A stretch of DNA of 64,000 nucleotides, taken from assembly GCF_023573145.1 (NCBI RefSeq), contig NZ_CP097635.1, positions 1,426,001 through 1,490,000 on the forward strand, given 5' to 3'. The notes beneath the pieces were generated by a model. It searched no databases and was not told the DNA's origin. It saw only the letters and a list, made by a program, of their open reading frames with translations. Below are positions 38,734 to 49,377 of the stretch, piece after piece. The position numbers and the translations under genes are program-made. Each line of letters starts with the position of its first letter. The stretch's first letter is position 1. Source of the DNA: Aquincola tertiaricarbonis. GTDB lineage: Bacteria; Pseudomonadota; Gammaproteobacteria; Burkholderiales; Burkholderiaceae_C.

Positions 38734-39486
38734 CTAGAAATGAAGCAGAGTGTTCTGGTTCGCACGGAGCTGCACGGGCAGCTCCGCCGGTGAATCCATG
38801 CGCCAGGGCGGCGGGCCTTCCCAGCCGGTGGCGCCGTAGCCCCAGTCGGCCAGCACCGCCGGGCAGCCGGCACTGGCAGCCGCCTGCAGGTCGGCACGAC
38901 CATCGCCCACCATCAGCAGCGCGGCCGGCGCCAGGCCCAGGCGATCGGCCGCCGCCTGCAGCAGCACCGGGCTGGGCTTGCGCTGGCCCGGCTCGTCGGC
39001 CCCAAACACCGTCATCACATGCGGCAACAGGTGGGCGGCGTTCAGCAAGGCGCGCGCCAGCGGCGTGGGCTTGTTGGTCACCACCACGCAGGGGTAGTCG
39101 CGTGCCAGCTCGGCCAGCATCTCGGGCACGCCGTCGAACACCCGGCCCAGGCTCATCGGCGCCGACAGCGCGGTCATGTCGAAGCTGCGGCGCAGGTGGT
39201 CGCACAGCGTGCGGCCGGCCGAGTTGGTGGGATCGATGGCCTGGGCCACCAGCGCGCGGGCGATGGTGGCGTCGGGGCCGTCGCCGATCCAGCCGCGCAC
39301 GGTGGGCAGGTCGAAGCTGCGCAGCCCCGCCTTGTGCAGCGCCGAGTTGAGCGCGTGGCGGATGTCGGGCGCGCTGTCCACCAGCGTGCCGTCGAGGTCG
39401 AAGGCGATGGCGTCCACCCGTTGCAGCAGGCGGGGCGCTGCGGCCGGGCGCAGCGGCGCGGCGGCCACGGTGGGGGCGCCGTTCAT
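38734..39486 (-). CDS. cbbZ: Phosphoglycolate phosphatase (HAD family)
   Basis: A 250-residue HAD phosphatase that removes 2-phosphoglycolate, the product of RuBisCO oxygenation. HAD motifs are [21 protein letters not shown] and [12 protein letters not shown]. The first ~20 residues are an Ala/Pro-rich extension. The ATG overlaps the cbbE stop by four bases (39483-39486), indicating coupling. Position inside the operon supports CbbZ over a general Gph. Confidence 0.9.
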   Translation of the reverse strand: MNGAPTVAAAPLRPAAAPRLLQRVDAIAFDLDGTLVDSAPDIRHALNSALHKAGLRSFDLPTVRGWIGDGPDATIARALVAQAIDPTNSAGRTLCDHLRRSFDMTALSAPMSLGRVFDGVPEMLAELARDYPCVVVTNKPTPLARALLNAAHLLPHVMTVFGADEPGQRKPSPVLLQAAADRLGLAPAALLMVGDGRADLQAAASAGCPAVLADWGYGATGWEGPPPWRMDSPAELPVQLRANQNTLLHF

Positions 39487-40208
39487 GCCGTCACCTCTTC
39501 GGTCTGGCGCACAGTTGAGGTGCCGCGGCTGGCGCGGCCCTGCAAGGCCGCCTGGCGCACCGCGTCGATGGCCTGGCGGTATTGGCCAGGGCCGGCGCCG
39601 AACACCGCCGAGCCAGCCACCAGCGTGTCGGCGCCGGCCGCGGCGATGCGGGCCGCGTTGCCGGGCTTTACGCCACCGTCCACCTCCAGCCAGATGTCGC
39701 GGCCGGTGGCGTCGATGCGGCGGCGGATGGCCTCGATCTTGGGCAACGCACTCTCGATGAAGGCCTGGCCGCCGAAGCCGGGGTTCACCGACATCACCAG
39801 CACCAGGTCGAGGTCGTCCAGCACATGGTCCAGCACCGACAGCGGCGTGGCCGGGTTGAGCACCAGGCCCGGCTTGCAGCCGTGCGAGCGGATCAGCTGG
39901 ATGGTGCGGTGCACATGCTCGCTGGCCTCGGGGTGGAAGCTGATGAGGCCGGCACCGGCCTGCGCGAACATCGGCACCAGCGCGTCCACCGGCCGCACCA
40001 TCAGGTGCACGTCGATCGGCACCCGGCTGTGCGGGCGGATGGCTTCGCACACCAGCGGCCCGACGGTGAGGTTGGGCACGTAATGGTTGTCCATCACGTC
40101 GAAGTGAATGAGGTCGGCCCCCGCGTCGATCACGGCCTCCACCTCTTCGCCCAGGCGGGCGAAGTTGGCGGACAGCAGGCTGGGGGCGATGCGCAAGCTG
40201 GAAGTCAT
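39483..40208 (-). CDS. cbbE: Ribulose-phosphate 3-epimerase
   Basis: A 241-residue TIM-barrel epimerase interconverting ribulose- and xylulose-5-phosphate. Typical segments are [40 protein letters not shown] and [15 protein letters not shown], then the phosphate-binding EVDGGV. A ~20-residue basic C-terminal tail goes beyond the usual end. It lies 27 bases after cbbY and overlaps cbbZ. Start at ATG 40208. Confidence 0.93.
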   Translation of the reverse strand: MTSSLRIAPSLLSANFARLGEEVEAVIDAGADLIHFDVMDNHYVPNLTVGPLVCEAIRPHSRVPIDVHLMVRPVDALVPMFAQAGAGLISFHPEASEHVHRTIQLIRSHGCKPGLVLNPATPLSVLDHVLDDLDLVLVMSVNPGFGGQAFIESALPKIEAIRRRIDATGRDIWLEVDGGVKPGNAARIAAAGADTLVAGSAVFGAGPGQYRQAIDAVRQAALQGRASRGTSTVRQTEEVTA

Positions 40209-40235
40209 GAGCAGGTTCCGCGTTGGGGGTGAAAG

Positions 40236-41027
40236 TCAGTGGTACAGCGCCTGCACGCGGTCGGCGTCACGCGCACAGGCCAGCGCCTGCAACTCCTGCA
40301 CGCCCAGCCAGGCGGCGCGCTGCAGCTGGCCGCCGGGCTCGCCGGCGATGGGCTGCTGCACGTCGCCCAGGTGGGGCAGCAGCAGGCCGGCGCCACGGAA
40401 GTCGCTGCCTTCGGTCCAGTAGGTGGGCGTGACCACGGTCCACAGCCCGGCGGCGCGGGCCGAGGCCAGGCCGTTGGCCGAATCCTCGAACGCGATGCAA
40501 CGCTCGGGCGGCAGGCCCAGCGCATCCATCGCCAGCTGGTAGATGTCGGGCGCGGGCTTCTTGTGGCGCACCTGGTCGCCGCAGGCGATCACGTCGAACA
40601 GCTCCAGCCCGCGGGCGCCCCAGGCGGCCTGCAGCAGCGCGTCGATGTTGGCGGCGGTGGTGGTGCTGGCGATGGCCAGGCGCAGGCCGGCAGCGCGGGC
40701 CTCGTCCAGCAACCGCTCCACGCCGGTGCGCAGGGCGATGCCGCCTTCGCGCGCCGTGCTTGTGTAGACATGGGTCTTCAATGCATGGATCTCGGGCACC
40801 CGGGCCAGCAGCGCCTTGCGCTGGGCCGGCGGCAGCTGCGCCTCTTCGATGAAGGCGGCAATGCGCTCCTTGCCGCCGGTGATGGCCAGCAGTCGCCGGT
40901 AGGTGGGCGCACTCCATTGCCAGCCGAGCTGCATCTGCTCGAAGGCGGTGTTGAAGGACTGGCGGTGCGCCTCCTCGGTGTCGGCCAGGGTGCCGTCCAC
41001 GTCCAGGATCAGGGCTTCGGTGGTCAT
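40236..41027 (-). CDS. cbbY: CbbY-type HAD sugar-bisphosphate phosphatase
   Basis: A 263-residue HAD hydrolase. Motif I is [27 protein letters not shown] and [18 protein letters not shown] follow. CbbY homologues in proteobacteria degrade xylulose-1,5-bisphosphate, a misfire product that inhibits RuBisCO. Its ATG overlaps the cbbX stop by four bases (ATGA), so the pair is likely translated together: repair by removal of the inhibitor next to repair by activase. In-frame sequence upstream of 41027 overlaps cbbX and is not coding. Confidence 0.9.
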   Translation of the reverse strand: MTTEALILDVDGTLADTEEAHRQSFNTAFEQMQLGWQWSAPTYRRLLAITGGKERIAAFIEEAQLPPAQRKALLARVPEIHALKTHVYTSTAREGGIALRTGVERLLDEARAAGLRLAIASTTTAANIDALLQAAWGARGLELFDVIACGDQVRHKKPAPDIYQLAMDALGLPPERCIAFEDSANGLASARAAGLWTVVTPTYWTEGSDFRGAGLLLPHLGDVQQPIAGEPGGQLQRAAWLGVQELQALACARDADRVQALYH

Positions 41028-41926
41028 CGCGTCACCTCCTGCAAGACCGGCGCGGACGGCGCCATGCCAAACACCCGCGAGGCCAGCACGTCCTCGGCCT
41101 GCAACGTGCACAGCTGCTCCTTGCTCAGCGCCGATTGCGAGTCGAAGAGGCGCGTGGCATGCCGCAGCCGCATGCGGTCGAGCGCATTGCGCACCGAGCG
41201 TGCATTGGCAAAGTGCGGCTGCTGGCGCCGCAGGTGCAGGTAGCGGCCGAAGGCATGCGCCGCCGGGCCGTCGAAGCGGTAATTCAGGCCCTGCAGCATC
41301 AGCTCGGCGATCTGCATCAGCTCGGCCTCGCTGTAGTCCGGAAAGTCGATGTGGTGCGCGATGCGCGAGGCCATCCCCGGGTTGCTGCCGAAGAAGGTGT
41401 CCATCCGGTCCTTGTAGCCCGCCAGGATCACCACCAGGTCGTCGCGCTGGTTCTCCATCACCTGCAGCAGGATCTCGATGGATTCCTGGCCGTAGTCGCG
41501 CTCGTTCTCGGGGCGGTACAGGTAGTAGGCCTCGTCGATGAACAGCACGCCGCCCATCGCCTTCTTGATCACTTCCTTGGTCTTGGGCGCGGTGTGGCCG
41601 ATGAACTGCCCCACCAGGTCGTCACGCGTCACTGCCACCAGGTGGCCCTTGCGCACATAGCCCAGCTGCTTGAGCACGCCGGCCATGCGCATGGCCACGG
41701 TGGTCTTGCCGGTGCCCGGGTTGCCGGTGAAACACATGTGCAGGCTGGGCGGCGTGCTCTGCAGGCCCTGCTCCTCGCGCAGCTTGTCGATGAGCAGCAA
41801 CGCCGCGATGTCGCGGATGCGGCCCTTGACCGGCGCCAGCCCGATCAGCTCGGCGTCCAGCTGGTCGAGCAGCGCCTTGACGCCGGAGCTTTCGAACAAT
41901 GCGCGCGGGGCGGTGGCCGTGTCCAC
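41024..41926 (-). CDS. cbbX: Red-type RuBisCO activase (AAA+)
   Basis: A 300-residue AAA+ ATPase that remodels inhibited red-type RuBisCO by pulling on the large-subunit C-terminus. Walker A is [10 protein letters not shown], Walker [11 protein letters not shown]. The pore-loop region lies near [20 protein letters not shown]. It starts with GTG at 41926, supported by AAGGAGA at good distance. It lies 30 bases after cbbS, the canonical position for form IC operons. Confidence 0.95.
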   Translation of the reverse strand: MDTATAPRALFESSGVKALLDQLDAELIGLAPVKGRIRDIAALLLIDKLREEQGLQSTPPSLHMCFTGNPGTGKTTVAMRMAGVLKQLGYVRKGHLVAVTRDDLVGQFIGHTAPKTKEVIKKAMGGVLFIDEAYYLYRPENERDYGQESIEILLQVMENQRDDLVVILAGYKDRMDTFFGSNPGMASRIAHHIDFPDYSEAELMQIAELMLQGLNYRFDGPAAHAFGRYLHLRRQQPHFANARSVRNALDRMRLRHATRLFDSQSALSKEQLCTLQAEDVLASRVFGMAPSAPVLQEVTR

Positions 41927-41956
41927 GGTGCTTCTCCTTCAATCGGACGGGTGCCT

Positions 41957-42397
41957 TCAGCGCGTTGCCGAAGGTCCGCTGTAGCGCGTGCCTTCGGGCC
42001 GCGCCTGCACCGAGTAGCTCTCGATGCTGTAGCGCAGCGTGCGGCCGGGCTCCTCGGTGCGGATGAGGCGGAAGCCGGGCTCTTCCTTCGGCCGGTTGAC
42101 GATGAAGCTCAGCACCACCGATTCGGTGCCGTGGGTGCTGTCGAAGGCGGTGACGCGGATGTACTGGTCAGGGAAGGTCTTGCGGCAGTCGTTGATCTCC
42201 TGCAGCACGCCGGCGGCGTCGCGCAGGTCGAACATCGGGTTGCCGTGCATTTCCCAGAAGGTGTTGCGCGGGTGCGGGTCGTCGGTGTATTCCACGCCGA
42301 TGGCCCAGCCCTTTTGCAGGCAATACTCCAGCTGGCGGGTGATCTGGGCGTCCGTCAGCTCGGGCAGGAACGAGAAGGTGCCTTGGGTGATGCGCAT
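41957..42397 (-). CDS. cbbS: RuBisCO small subunit, form IC
   Basis: A 146-residue small subunit, longer than green-type chains because of the C-terminal hairpin extension of red-type enzymes (YSIESYSVQARPEGTRYSGP). The N-terminal part FSFLPELTDAQITRQLEYCL and GWAIGVEYTDDPHPRNTFWE is diagnostic. It lies 33 bases after cbbL. Start at ATG 42397. Confidence 0.96.
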   Translation of the reverse strand: MRITQGTFSFLPELTDAQITRQLEYCLQKGWAIGVEYTDDPHPRNTFWEMHGNPMFDLRDAAGVLQEINDCRKTFPDQYIRVTAFDSTHGTESVVLSFIVNRPKEEPGFRLIRTEEPGRTLRYSIESYSVQARPEGTRYSGPSATR

Positions 42398-42430
42398 GGG
42401 TTGCTCCTTGGCTTTGTGCAGGCTGACGGT

Positions 42431-44018
<1,588 letters not shown>

Positions 44019-44975
44019 ATGCCGCTCACCCGTAACGCCACCTTTCGCCAGTTGGCCGCGTTCCATGCCGTTGCGCGGCTGGGCAGCGTGTCGATGGCCG
44101 CCGACGAACTGCACCTCACGCAGCCGGCCATCTCCATCCAGATCCGCGCGCTGGAAGAGTCGGCGCGCACACCGCTGCTGCAGCGCGCCGGGCGCGGCGT
44201 GCGGCTCACCGAAGCCGGCGAACTGCTGGCCGGCTATGCGGCCCGCATCATCGAGCTCTGGCGCGAGGCGGGCGAAGAGATGGCCACGCTGCAGGGCGTG
44301 TTCTCGGGCACGCTGCGGGTGGGCGCCGTCACCACCGCCGAGTACCTGCTGCCGCCGCTGCTGGTGACCTTTGCCAACGAGCACCCCAAGGTGAAGGTGA
44401 AGCTGCAGGTGGGCAACCGCGACGAGATCGTGCGCATGCTGGCCGGCCAGGACATCGACCTGGCCATCATGGGCCGGCCGCCGGCCGAGCTGAAGACCGA
44501 GGCCACCGCCTTCGCCCGCCACCCGATGGCCTTTCTGGCGGCGCCCGGGCATGCCACGCTCAAGCAGGGCGAAATGGGCCTGGCCGACCTGGCCGGCATG
44601 CACCTGCTGGTGCGTGAGCGTGGCTCAGGCACCCGCGCCACACTGGAGCGCCTGTTCAAGGACGCGCGGCTGCCGCTGCGCATCGGCAGCGAGATGTCGA
44701 GCAACGAGGCCATCAAGCAGATGTGCGCGGCCGGCTTCGGCGTCGCCTTCCTGTCGATGCACACCTGCGTGCTGGAGCTGGAAGCCGGCCTGCTGGAGCT
44801 ACTGCCCATGGCCGCCAACCCGGTGGAGCGTGAGTGGTTCGTGATGCGTTTGGCCTCACGTCAGCTGTCCCAGGTCGCCAGCGCGTTCGAGCGCTTCCTG
44901 ATCGACCAGGGCCAGGACCAGCTGATCCAGCAGCTCAAGCCCCGCGCGCGCCGGCGGCGGGCGGGGCGGGCCTAG
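44019..44975 (+). CDS. cbbR: LysR-type activator of the Calvin operon
   Basis: A 318-residue LysR protein. The HTH is LGSVSMAADELHLTQPAISI, then QIRALEE. The effector domain has the CbbR look (GTLRVGAVTTAEYLLPPLL; RERGSGTRATLERLF). Divergence from cbbL is its classic position; it senses metabolites such as RuBP, PEP or NADPH in studied species. Its last 41 bases overlap the end of mxaL on the other strand, so termination here must tolerate antisense transcription. Confidence 0.93.
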   Translation: MPLTRNATFRQLAAFHAVARLGSVSMAADELHLTQPAISIQIRALEESARTPLLQRAGRGVRLTEAGELLAGYAARIIELWREAGEEMATLQGVFSGTLRVGAVTTAEYLLPPLLVTFANEHPKVKVKLQVGNRDEIVRMLAGQDIDLAIMGRPPAELKTEATAFARHPMAFLAAPGHATLKQGEMGLADLAGMHLLVRERGSGTRATLERLFKDARLPLRIGSEMSSNEAIKQMCAAGFGVAFLSMHTCVLELEAGLLELLPMAANPVEREWFVMRLASRQLSQVASAFERFLIDQGQDQLIQQLKPRARRRRAGRA

Positions 44976-45981
44976 GCCGCGGGCGGCGCCCGCGCCAGCG
45001 CCGCCACAGCTGCCACCCATAAGGCAGCACCAACACCACCAGCGCCAGCGGCGCCAGCACGTCGCGCAGCGGCAGTTTCACCGGCACCGGCCGCTGGAAC
45101 TGCGGGGCGCGCAGCGCCTCGCTCAGGCCGCGCGGCCCGTCGAGGTGGTGGTACTGCAGGCCGTCTTCCTGCGCCAGCAGGCGCAGGTAGGGCTCACGCA
45201 GGCCCGACAGGTGCTCGGTCCCCGGCGTGGCACCCACCGAGACGCTGGGGCCGGCCGCATCGTCGGCCATGCCTTCACCGGCCACGCTGCCGCTGCGGCC
45301 GCGGCTGCGTGGGTCGGCCTGCAGCACTTCATCCGCACCCCACACGCCGATGGGGCGGCCCTGCGGGTCGCGCTTGGGGATGGGCGAGGGCTGGGCCTGG
45401 CCGACGCCGACGATGAGGCCGGGTACCTCGCCCGGCTCGCCATTGAGCTTGGGCCGGTGGCGCGGGTGCAGCGGCGGCGACTCGTGGCCATCGGTGATGA
45501 AGACCAGCGAAGGCTTGTCTTCCAGCTGTTTGGCCACGGCCAGGCCGCTGTGCAGGCCCTTGGCCACTTCGCTGCCGTTGATCCAGGCCATGCGGCCGTC
45601 CAGGTTGGCCAGCGTGGCGCGCAGCTCGCCCAGGTTCTCGCACACCTCCACCGGCGCCAGCACCAGCAGCGTGCGGTACTCGGTGAAGATGCCCCAACCC
45701 AGCTTGGAGCCGCAGGGCAGATCGAGCAGCACCTCGCGCAGCGCGTGCTTGGCGGCGTCGATGCGTGGCGCGGGCCGGCCATCGATCAGCGCATCGGGCA
45801 CGTTCATGCTCTGGGTGATGTCCAGCACCACCACATGGTCGAAGCGGGCGCGCTGCAGCGTGAGGTGGCCTGGCAGCAGGCAGCCCAGCAGCAGCAGCGC
45901 GGCCAGGGCCAGCAGCGCCGCTTCCTGCCGCTGGCGCAGCCAGGCCCAGGCCCGGCCCGGCTGCAGCACCCAGCGCCTCAC
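44935..45981 (-). CDS. mxaL: MxaL, von Willebrand-A protein of methanol dehydrogenase maturation
   Basis: A 348-residue membrane-anchored VWA protein. A helix at about residues 20-38 (ALLALAALLLLGCLLPG) precedes a MIDAS-like DITQSM motif; a second helix near the C-terminus (DVLAPLALVVLVLPYGW) is followed by a Pro/Arg tail. MxaL acts with MxaA, C and K, probably in calcium insertion into the periplasmic enzyme. The start is GTG at 45981, overlapping the mxaK stop. It is the last gene of the operon. Confidence 0.85.
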   Translation of the reverse strand: MRRWVLQPGRAWAWLRQRQEAALLALAALLLLGCLLPGHLTLQRARFDHVVVLDITQSMNVPDALIDGRPAPRIDAAKHALREVLLDLPCGSKLGWGIFTEYRTLLVLAPVEVCENLGELRATLANLDGRMAWINGSEVAKGLHSGLAVAKQLEDKPSLVFITDGHESPPLHPRHRPKLNGEPGEVPGLIVGVGQAQPSPIPKRDPQGRPIGVWGADEVLQADPRSRGRSGSVAGEGMADDAAGPSVSVGATPGTEHLSGLREPYLRLLAQEDGLQYHHLDGPRGLSEALRAPQFQRPVPVKLPLRDVLAPLALVVLVLPYGWQLWRRWRGRRPRPRPAPPAAGARGA

Positions 45982-46592
45982 GGCAGCCCGGCGCTGTGGC
46001 CGCGCATGGTGGTGACGGCGCGCTCGGCCTCGGGCGCCGGCTCGTTGACGGGCGGGTCTTCTTCGTCCGCATCGGGCAGCAGGCGTTGCGCCCGCTCGAG
46101 GTTGTAGCGCGCGGCCCAGAAGCCGGGGTCGTGGCGCAGCACGTCGCGGTAGCCTTCCTTGGCCAGCTCCAGCAGCGCGATGGCCTGGCCGGGCTGCAGC
46201 GTGGCGCGCACCTCCATGGCCTGGCGCAGCAGCAGGTTGGCGCTGTTGAAGCGCGCCGCCTGGCCCAGCGGCGTGTCGTTCTGCAGCGGGCGGTAGCGCG
46301 CCAGCGCGGCTTCACGCTCGCTGGCCGAGGCCTGCTGCCGCGCCCGCTGCGCGCTGCCATAGGCCGCCGCAAAGCGCAGCTCGGGCGCCGCATCGTCGGC
46401 TGGTGCGGGGGCTGACCCAGGTGCCGATCCCGCAGGCGCCGTATCGGCGCCGGCAGCCAGCGCCTCGACACGCCGGTTCAAGTCGGCATCGCGCCACCAC
46501 CAGGCGGCCTGCAGCGCGGCCAGCACCGCCACGGCCAGCAGGGCCAGCCACGCGGTGCGGGTGCGGCCACGGGTGGCCAGGTTCATGACCAT
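45978..46592 (-). CDS. mxaK: MxaK, membrane-anchored accessory protein
   Basis: A 204-residue protein with one N-terminal helix (TAWLALLAVAVLAALQAAWWW). A helical, TPR-like region (RFNSANLLLRQAME; GYRDVLRHDPGFWAARYNLE) and an acidic Glu/Pro tail follow. MxaK is poorly conserved; the call rests on position between mxaC and mxaL and on general architecture. Start at 46592 (GGAG 8 bases upstream) or at 46586, which would make an exact ATGA overlap with mxaC. Confidence 0.75.
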   Translation of the reverse strand: MVMNLATRGRTRTAWLALLAVAVLAALQAAWWWRDADLNRRVEALAAGADTAPAGSAPGSAPAPADDAAPELRFAAAYGSAQRARQQASASEREAALARYRPLQNDTPLGQAARFNSANLLLRQAMEVRATLQPGQAIALLELAKEGYRDVLRHDPGFWAARYNLERAQRLLPDADEEDPPVNEPAPEAERAVTTMRGHSAGLP

Positions 46593-47638
46593 CGGCGGAT
46601 CTCCAGCGTGCGCGCGACCAGCAGCAGCAGCACGGCCACCAGAGCCGCACCCAGCGCCCACGGGGCCAGGCTGCGGCGGGGCACCACGTCTTCATAGACG
46701 ATGGGCAGGTTCTCCAGCCGGTTCACGTCGTCGATGGCCTTCTGCAGCGCCTCGGGGTTGTCGGCTTCATAGGCGCGGTAAGGGGTGCCCAGCGATTCGA
46801 AGAAGCGGTGCAGGAAGAACTCGGGCGCGGCCTCGGCATCGACCGGTGCCGCCGCGTTGCCGGCCTCGGCGGGCTGCAGCCCCGCGCTCATGGCCGAGCG
46901 GATGTAAATCCAGTAGATGGCCACGCGGTGCTTGTGCACCAGGTGGCTGATGCGATCGCGGATCGCGGCGTCCAGCCGGTCGCCACCGTCGGACACCAGC
47001 ATCACGATGCGCGAGCCGGTGTACGGCCGGTCGGCGAAGAAGCCCAGCGAGCTTTCCAGCGCCAGGCCGATGTTGGTCTCGCTCAGGCCGCGGCCGATGT
47101 TGCCGGCCGCGATGGCGGCCTGGATGGCCTCGGGCTTCTGCGTGAACTCCAGCACCCGCATCGGCAGCGTGCTGAACAGCACCATGCCGAAACGGTCTTC
47201 CGGCCGCCGGCCGGCAAAGTCGGCCAGCAGCTGGCGGGCCACCTGGCCCTTGGATTCACGGTTCTGCGCCGCGCGCAGGCGCGAGTAGTAGTCCAGCGCC
47301 TCGGGCCCGGTGCCACGCACCGGCGCACCGGCGGCGCGCGCGCCTCCAAAGCCCTGGTCCATGCTGCGGCTGCGGTCCAGCACCAGCACGATCTCGGCGC
47401 CGCGACCCACACGCTCCACGGTGTATTCGGGCCGGTAGGGGTCAGCCAGCGCCACCACCAGCCCGGCCAGCGCCAGCGCGGCGGCGGCATGCAGCGCCAG
47501 CGCCAGGCTGTCGGAGGCCAGGTCGTGCGGCATGGTGGCCAGCCAGGTGTTGGGCATGGCATCGCGCTGGCGCAGCAGCCAGGGCAAGGCGGCCAGCGGC
47601 AACAGCAGCAACCAGCCGGGCGTGTCGAAGCGGATCAT
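46583..47638 (-). CDS. mxaC: MxaC, von Willebrand-A membrane protein
   Basis: A 351-residue VWA protein. Two N-terminal helices (LLLLPLAALPWLL; ALHAAAALALAGLVVALA) precede the MIDAS motif LVLDRSRSMD, and a C-terminal helix ends the protein. The domain is periplasmic by design. It is required in studied methylotrophs for metal loading of MxaFI. The ATG overlaps the mxaA stop (ATGA). It belongs to the BatA-like group of MoxR-linked proteins, but the operon order identifies it as MxaC. Confidence 0.85.
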   Translation of the reverse strand: MIRFDTPGWLLLLPLAALPWLLRQRDAMPNTWLATMPHDLASDSLALALHAAAALALAGLVVALADPYRPEYTVERVGRGAEIVLVLDRSRSMDQGFGGARAAGAPVRGTGPEALDYYSRLRAAQNRESKGQVARQLLADFAGRRPEDRFGMVLFSTLPMRVLEFTQKPEAIQAAIAAGNIGRGLSETNIGLALESSLGFFADRPYTGSRIVMLVSDGGDRLDAAIRDRISHLVHKHRVAIYWIYIRSAMSAGLQPAEAGNAAAPVDAEAAPEFFLHRFFESLGTPYRAYEADNPEALQKAIDDVNRLENLPIVYEDVVPRRSLAPWALGAALVAVLLLLVARTLEIRRWS

Positions 47639-48531
47639 GCGGCGCCCCGCTCCAAGTCGCGGCAGCGGCGGCAGAAGCCGCGCAGCCAGGCCAGGTCGTC
47701 GCCCGCCGGTTCACCGGCGAAAAAGCTGCGGCGAGAACGGGCGAAGAATTCATGCAGATCGGCCTGCAGGCCGCGCCAGCGCGGGTGGGTGCTGACGAAG
47801 GCGGGCACGCCGTCATCGAGCAGCGCGGTGCCTGCCGTGCGGTTGAGGGCCGCATGCACCTGGGCCCAGGCCTGGCGCTGCGCCGCTTCGCCGGGTTGTG
47901 GCGGCAGGCCGCGCAAGGCCTGCCAGGCTTGGCCAAAGGGCCGGTGCCGGCGTGCCCACCAGGGCAGCCCCACGTAGACATGCAGCAGGTACAGCCCCAG
48001 CACCGCGGCCACCGCGGCCAAGGCCAGCAAGCGCTGCGCATGGGGCCGCAGGTCGCGCTGCGGGGGCGTTTCGTCGGGCTGCATCTCGCCATAGCCGCGG
48101 CGGGCCGGTGGATCGCCGGCGGCCACCAGCGGCGACACGGCCACCGGCCAGGCATCGATGCGCAGGCTGCCGGCCGGCTGGCCACCGGCGCCGGTGAAGC
48201 GCAGCTCGAAGGGCGGCATCTCCAGCACCCGCGGCGTGGGCGGCGACAGCAGCACCTGGTACTCCACCACCAGTTCGTGCGCGGACTGGCGCCAGGCCAC
48301 GCTGCGCAACTCCAGCGCGCCGCCGCGCTTGCCGGGGCGCGGCAGCGAGGCGGTGTCCAGCGCCACGCCGTCCGGCAGTTGCAGCTGGATGCGGCGGGCG
48401 ACCACGTCGCCGACGAAGTAGCCGTAGGCACGCGGCTCCTCGATCTGCGCCACGGGTTCAGCCATGGGCTGGGCGCGCGGCGCCCCCATGAAAGCCAAGG
48501 TCAGGGCCAGCGCCGCAACAAGACGGCTCAT
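47635..48531 (-). CDS. mxaA: MxaA, methanol dehydrogenase maturation protein
   Basis: A 298-residue protein with a signal sequence (MSRLVAALALTLAFMGAPRA). A periplasmic beta domain (YGYFVGDVVARRIQLQLPDG) is followed by a helix at about residues 170-190 and a cytoplasmic C-terminal domain (FVSTHPRWRGLQADLHEFFA). MxaA mutants elsewhere make enzyme lacking calcium. Coupled to mxaS and mxaC by ATGA overlaps on both sides. Confidence 0.85.
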   Translation of the reverse strand: MSRLVAALALTLAFMGAPRAQPMAEPVAQIEEPRAYGYFVGDVVARRIQLQLPDGVALDTASLPRPGKRGGALELRSVAWRQSAHELVVEYQVLLSPPTPRVLEMPPFELRFTGAGGQPAGSLRIDAWPVAVSPLVAAGDPPARRGYGEMQPDETPPQRDLRPHAQRLLALAAVAAVLGLYLLHVYVGLPWWARRHRPFGQAWQALRGLPPQPGEAAQRQAWAQVHAALNRTAGTALLDDGVPAFVSTHPRWRGLQADLHEFFARSRRSFFAGEPAGDDLAWLRGFCRRCRDLERGAA

Positions 48532-49364
48532 GAATAGAAGTGCCGCGTCACGGCATCCGCATCGAAGCCGCCTTCGATGATCAAGGGCTGCAGCCGGCGG
48601 GTCTGCAGGGCCTGCATCAGCGCGGCGCGGTGGGCCGTGCGCGCCGCCTGCCAGCGGGCACGCAGCGCGGCCCGCCACCACACCAGCCGCTGGCGGCCGC
48701 TTTCGGGGTCCACCACCGTCAGCAGGCCGCGGCGGGCGCTGGGGCCGAACTCCAGCGGGTCCCACAGCACCACGGGCACCACCTCATGGGCGGACAGCCC
48801 GTCCAGCACACGCTCGATCAGCGGCAGCGGCAGGTGGAAGTCGGACACCAGGAACACCAGGCTGCGCTGGCGCGACAGGTGCTGCGGCACCTGCAGCAGA
48901 CCCTCAGCGCTGCGGCCGGTGGGCTGCCAGCCGCGCAGCGCCTGGGCCAGCAGGCCGCCGGCGCCGCGCTGGCGCGTCTGCGCTTGCAGCAGCGCCGGCT
49001 CCACCTGCGCGCCGCAACCCACGAAGCCGAAGCTGTCGCCGGTGCGCCAGGCCGACCAGGCCAGGCTGTCGGTGAAGTCGGCCACCACGTCCAGCTTGCG
49101 GCGTGCGCCTTCGAAGCCCATCGAGGCCGAGAGGTCCACCACCATCGTCACCGGCACCGACATGCGCTGCGCATGGATGCGCACGCGCCAGCCGCCAAAG
49201 GGGTCGCGCAGGCTGGCATGCAGGTCGAGCCGGCGCGGGTCGGGCGCATCCAGCAGCGAGGCATGGCCGCGGAACTCGAAGCCGCTGTCGCCCCGGCTGC
49301 TGCGGTGGTGGCCGGGAAAGTGGCCCTGCACCGGGCCACCCACGCGGTACTGGATCTCCTGCAT
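48528..49364 (-). CDS. mxaS: MxaS, DUF58/VWA-like protein
   Basis: A 278-residue cytoplasmic DUF58-type protein. The N-terminus is QYRVGGPVQGHFPGHHRSS, and FEFRGHASLLDAPDPRRLDL follows. A MIDAS-like MVVDLSASMGF lies at about residue 75, and LVFLVSDFHLPLPLIERVL near residue 168. Such proteins partner MoxR ATPases. It follows mxaR by 13 bases and overlaps mxaA by four. Confidence 0.85.
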   Translation of the reverse strand: MQEIQYRVGGPVQGHFPGHHRSSRGDSGFEFRGHASLLDAPDPRRLDLHASLRDPFGGWRVRIHAQRMSVPVTMVVDLSASMGFEGARRKLDVVADFTDSLAWSAWRTGDSFGFVGCGAQVEPALLQAQTRQRGAGGLLAQALRGWQPTGRSAEGLLQVPQHLSRQRSLVFLVSDFHLPLPLIERVLDGLSAHEVVPVVLWDPLEFGPSARRGLLTVVDPESGRQRLVWWRAALRARWQAARTAHRAALMQALQTRRLQPLIIEGGFDADAVTRHFYS

Positions 49365-49377
49365 CGTGGCCGCTCCT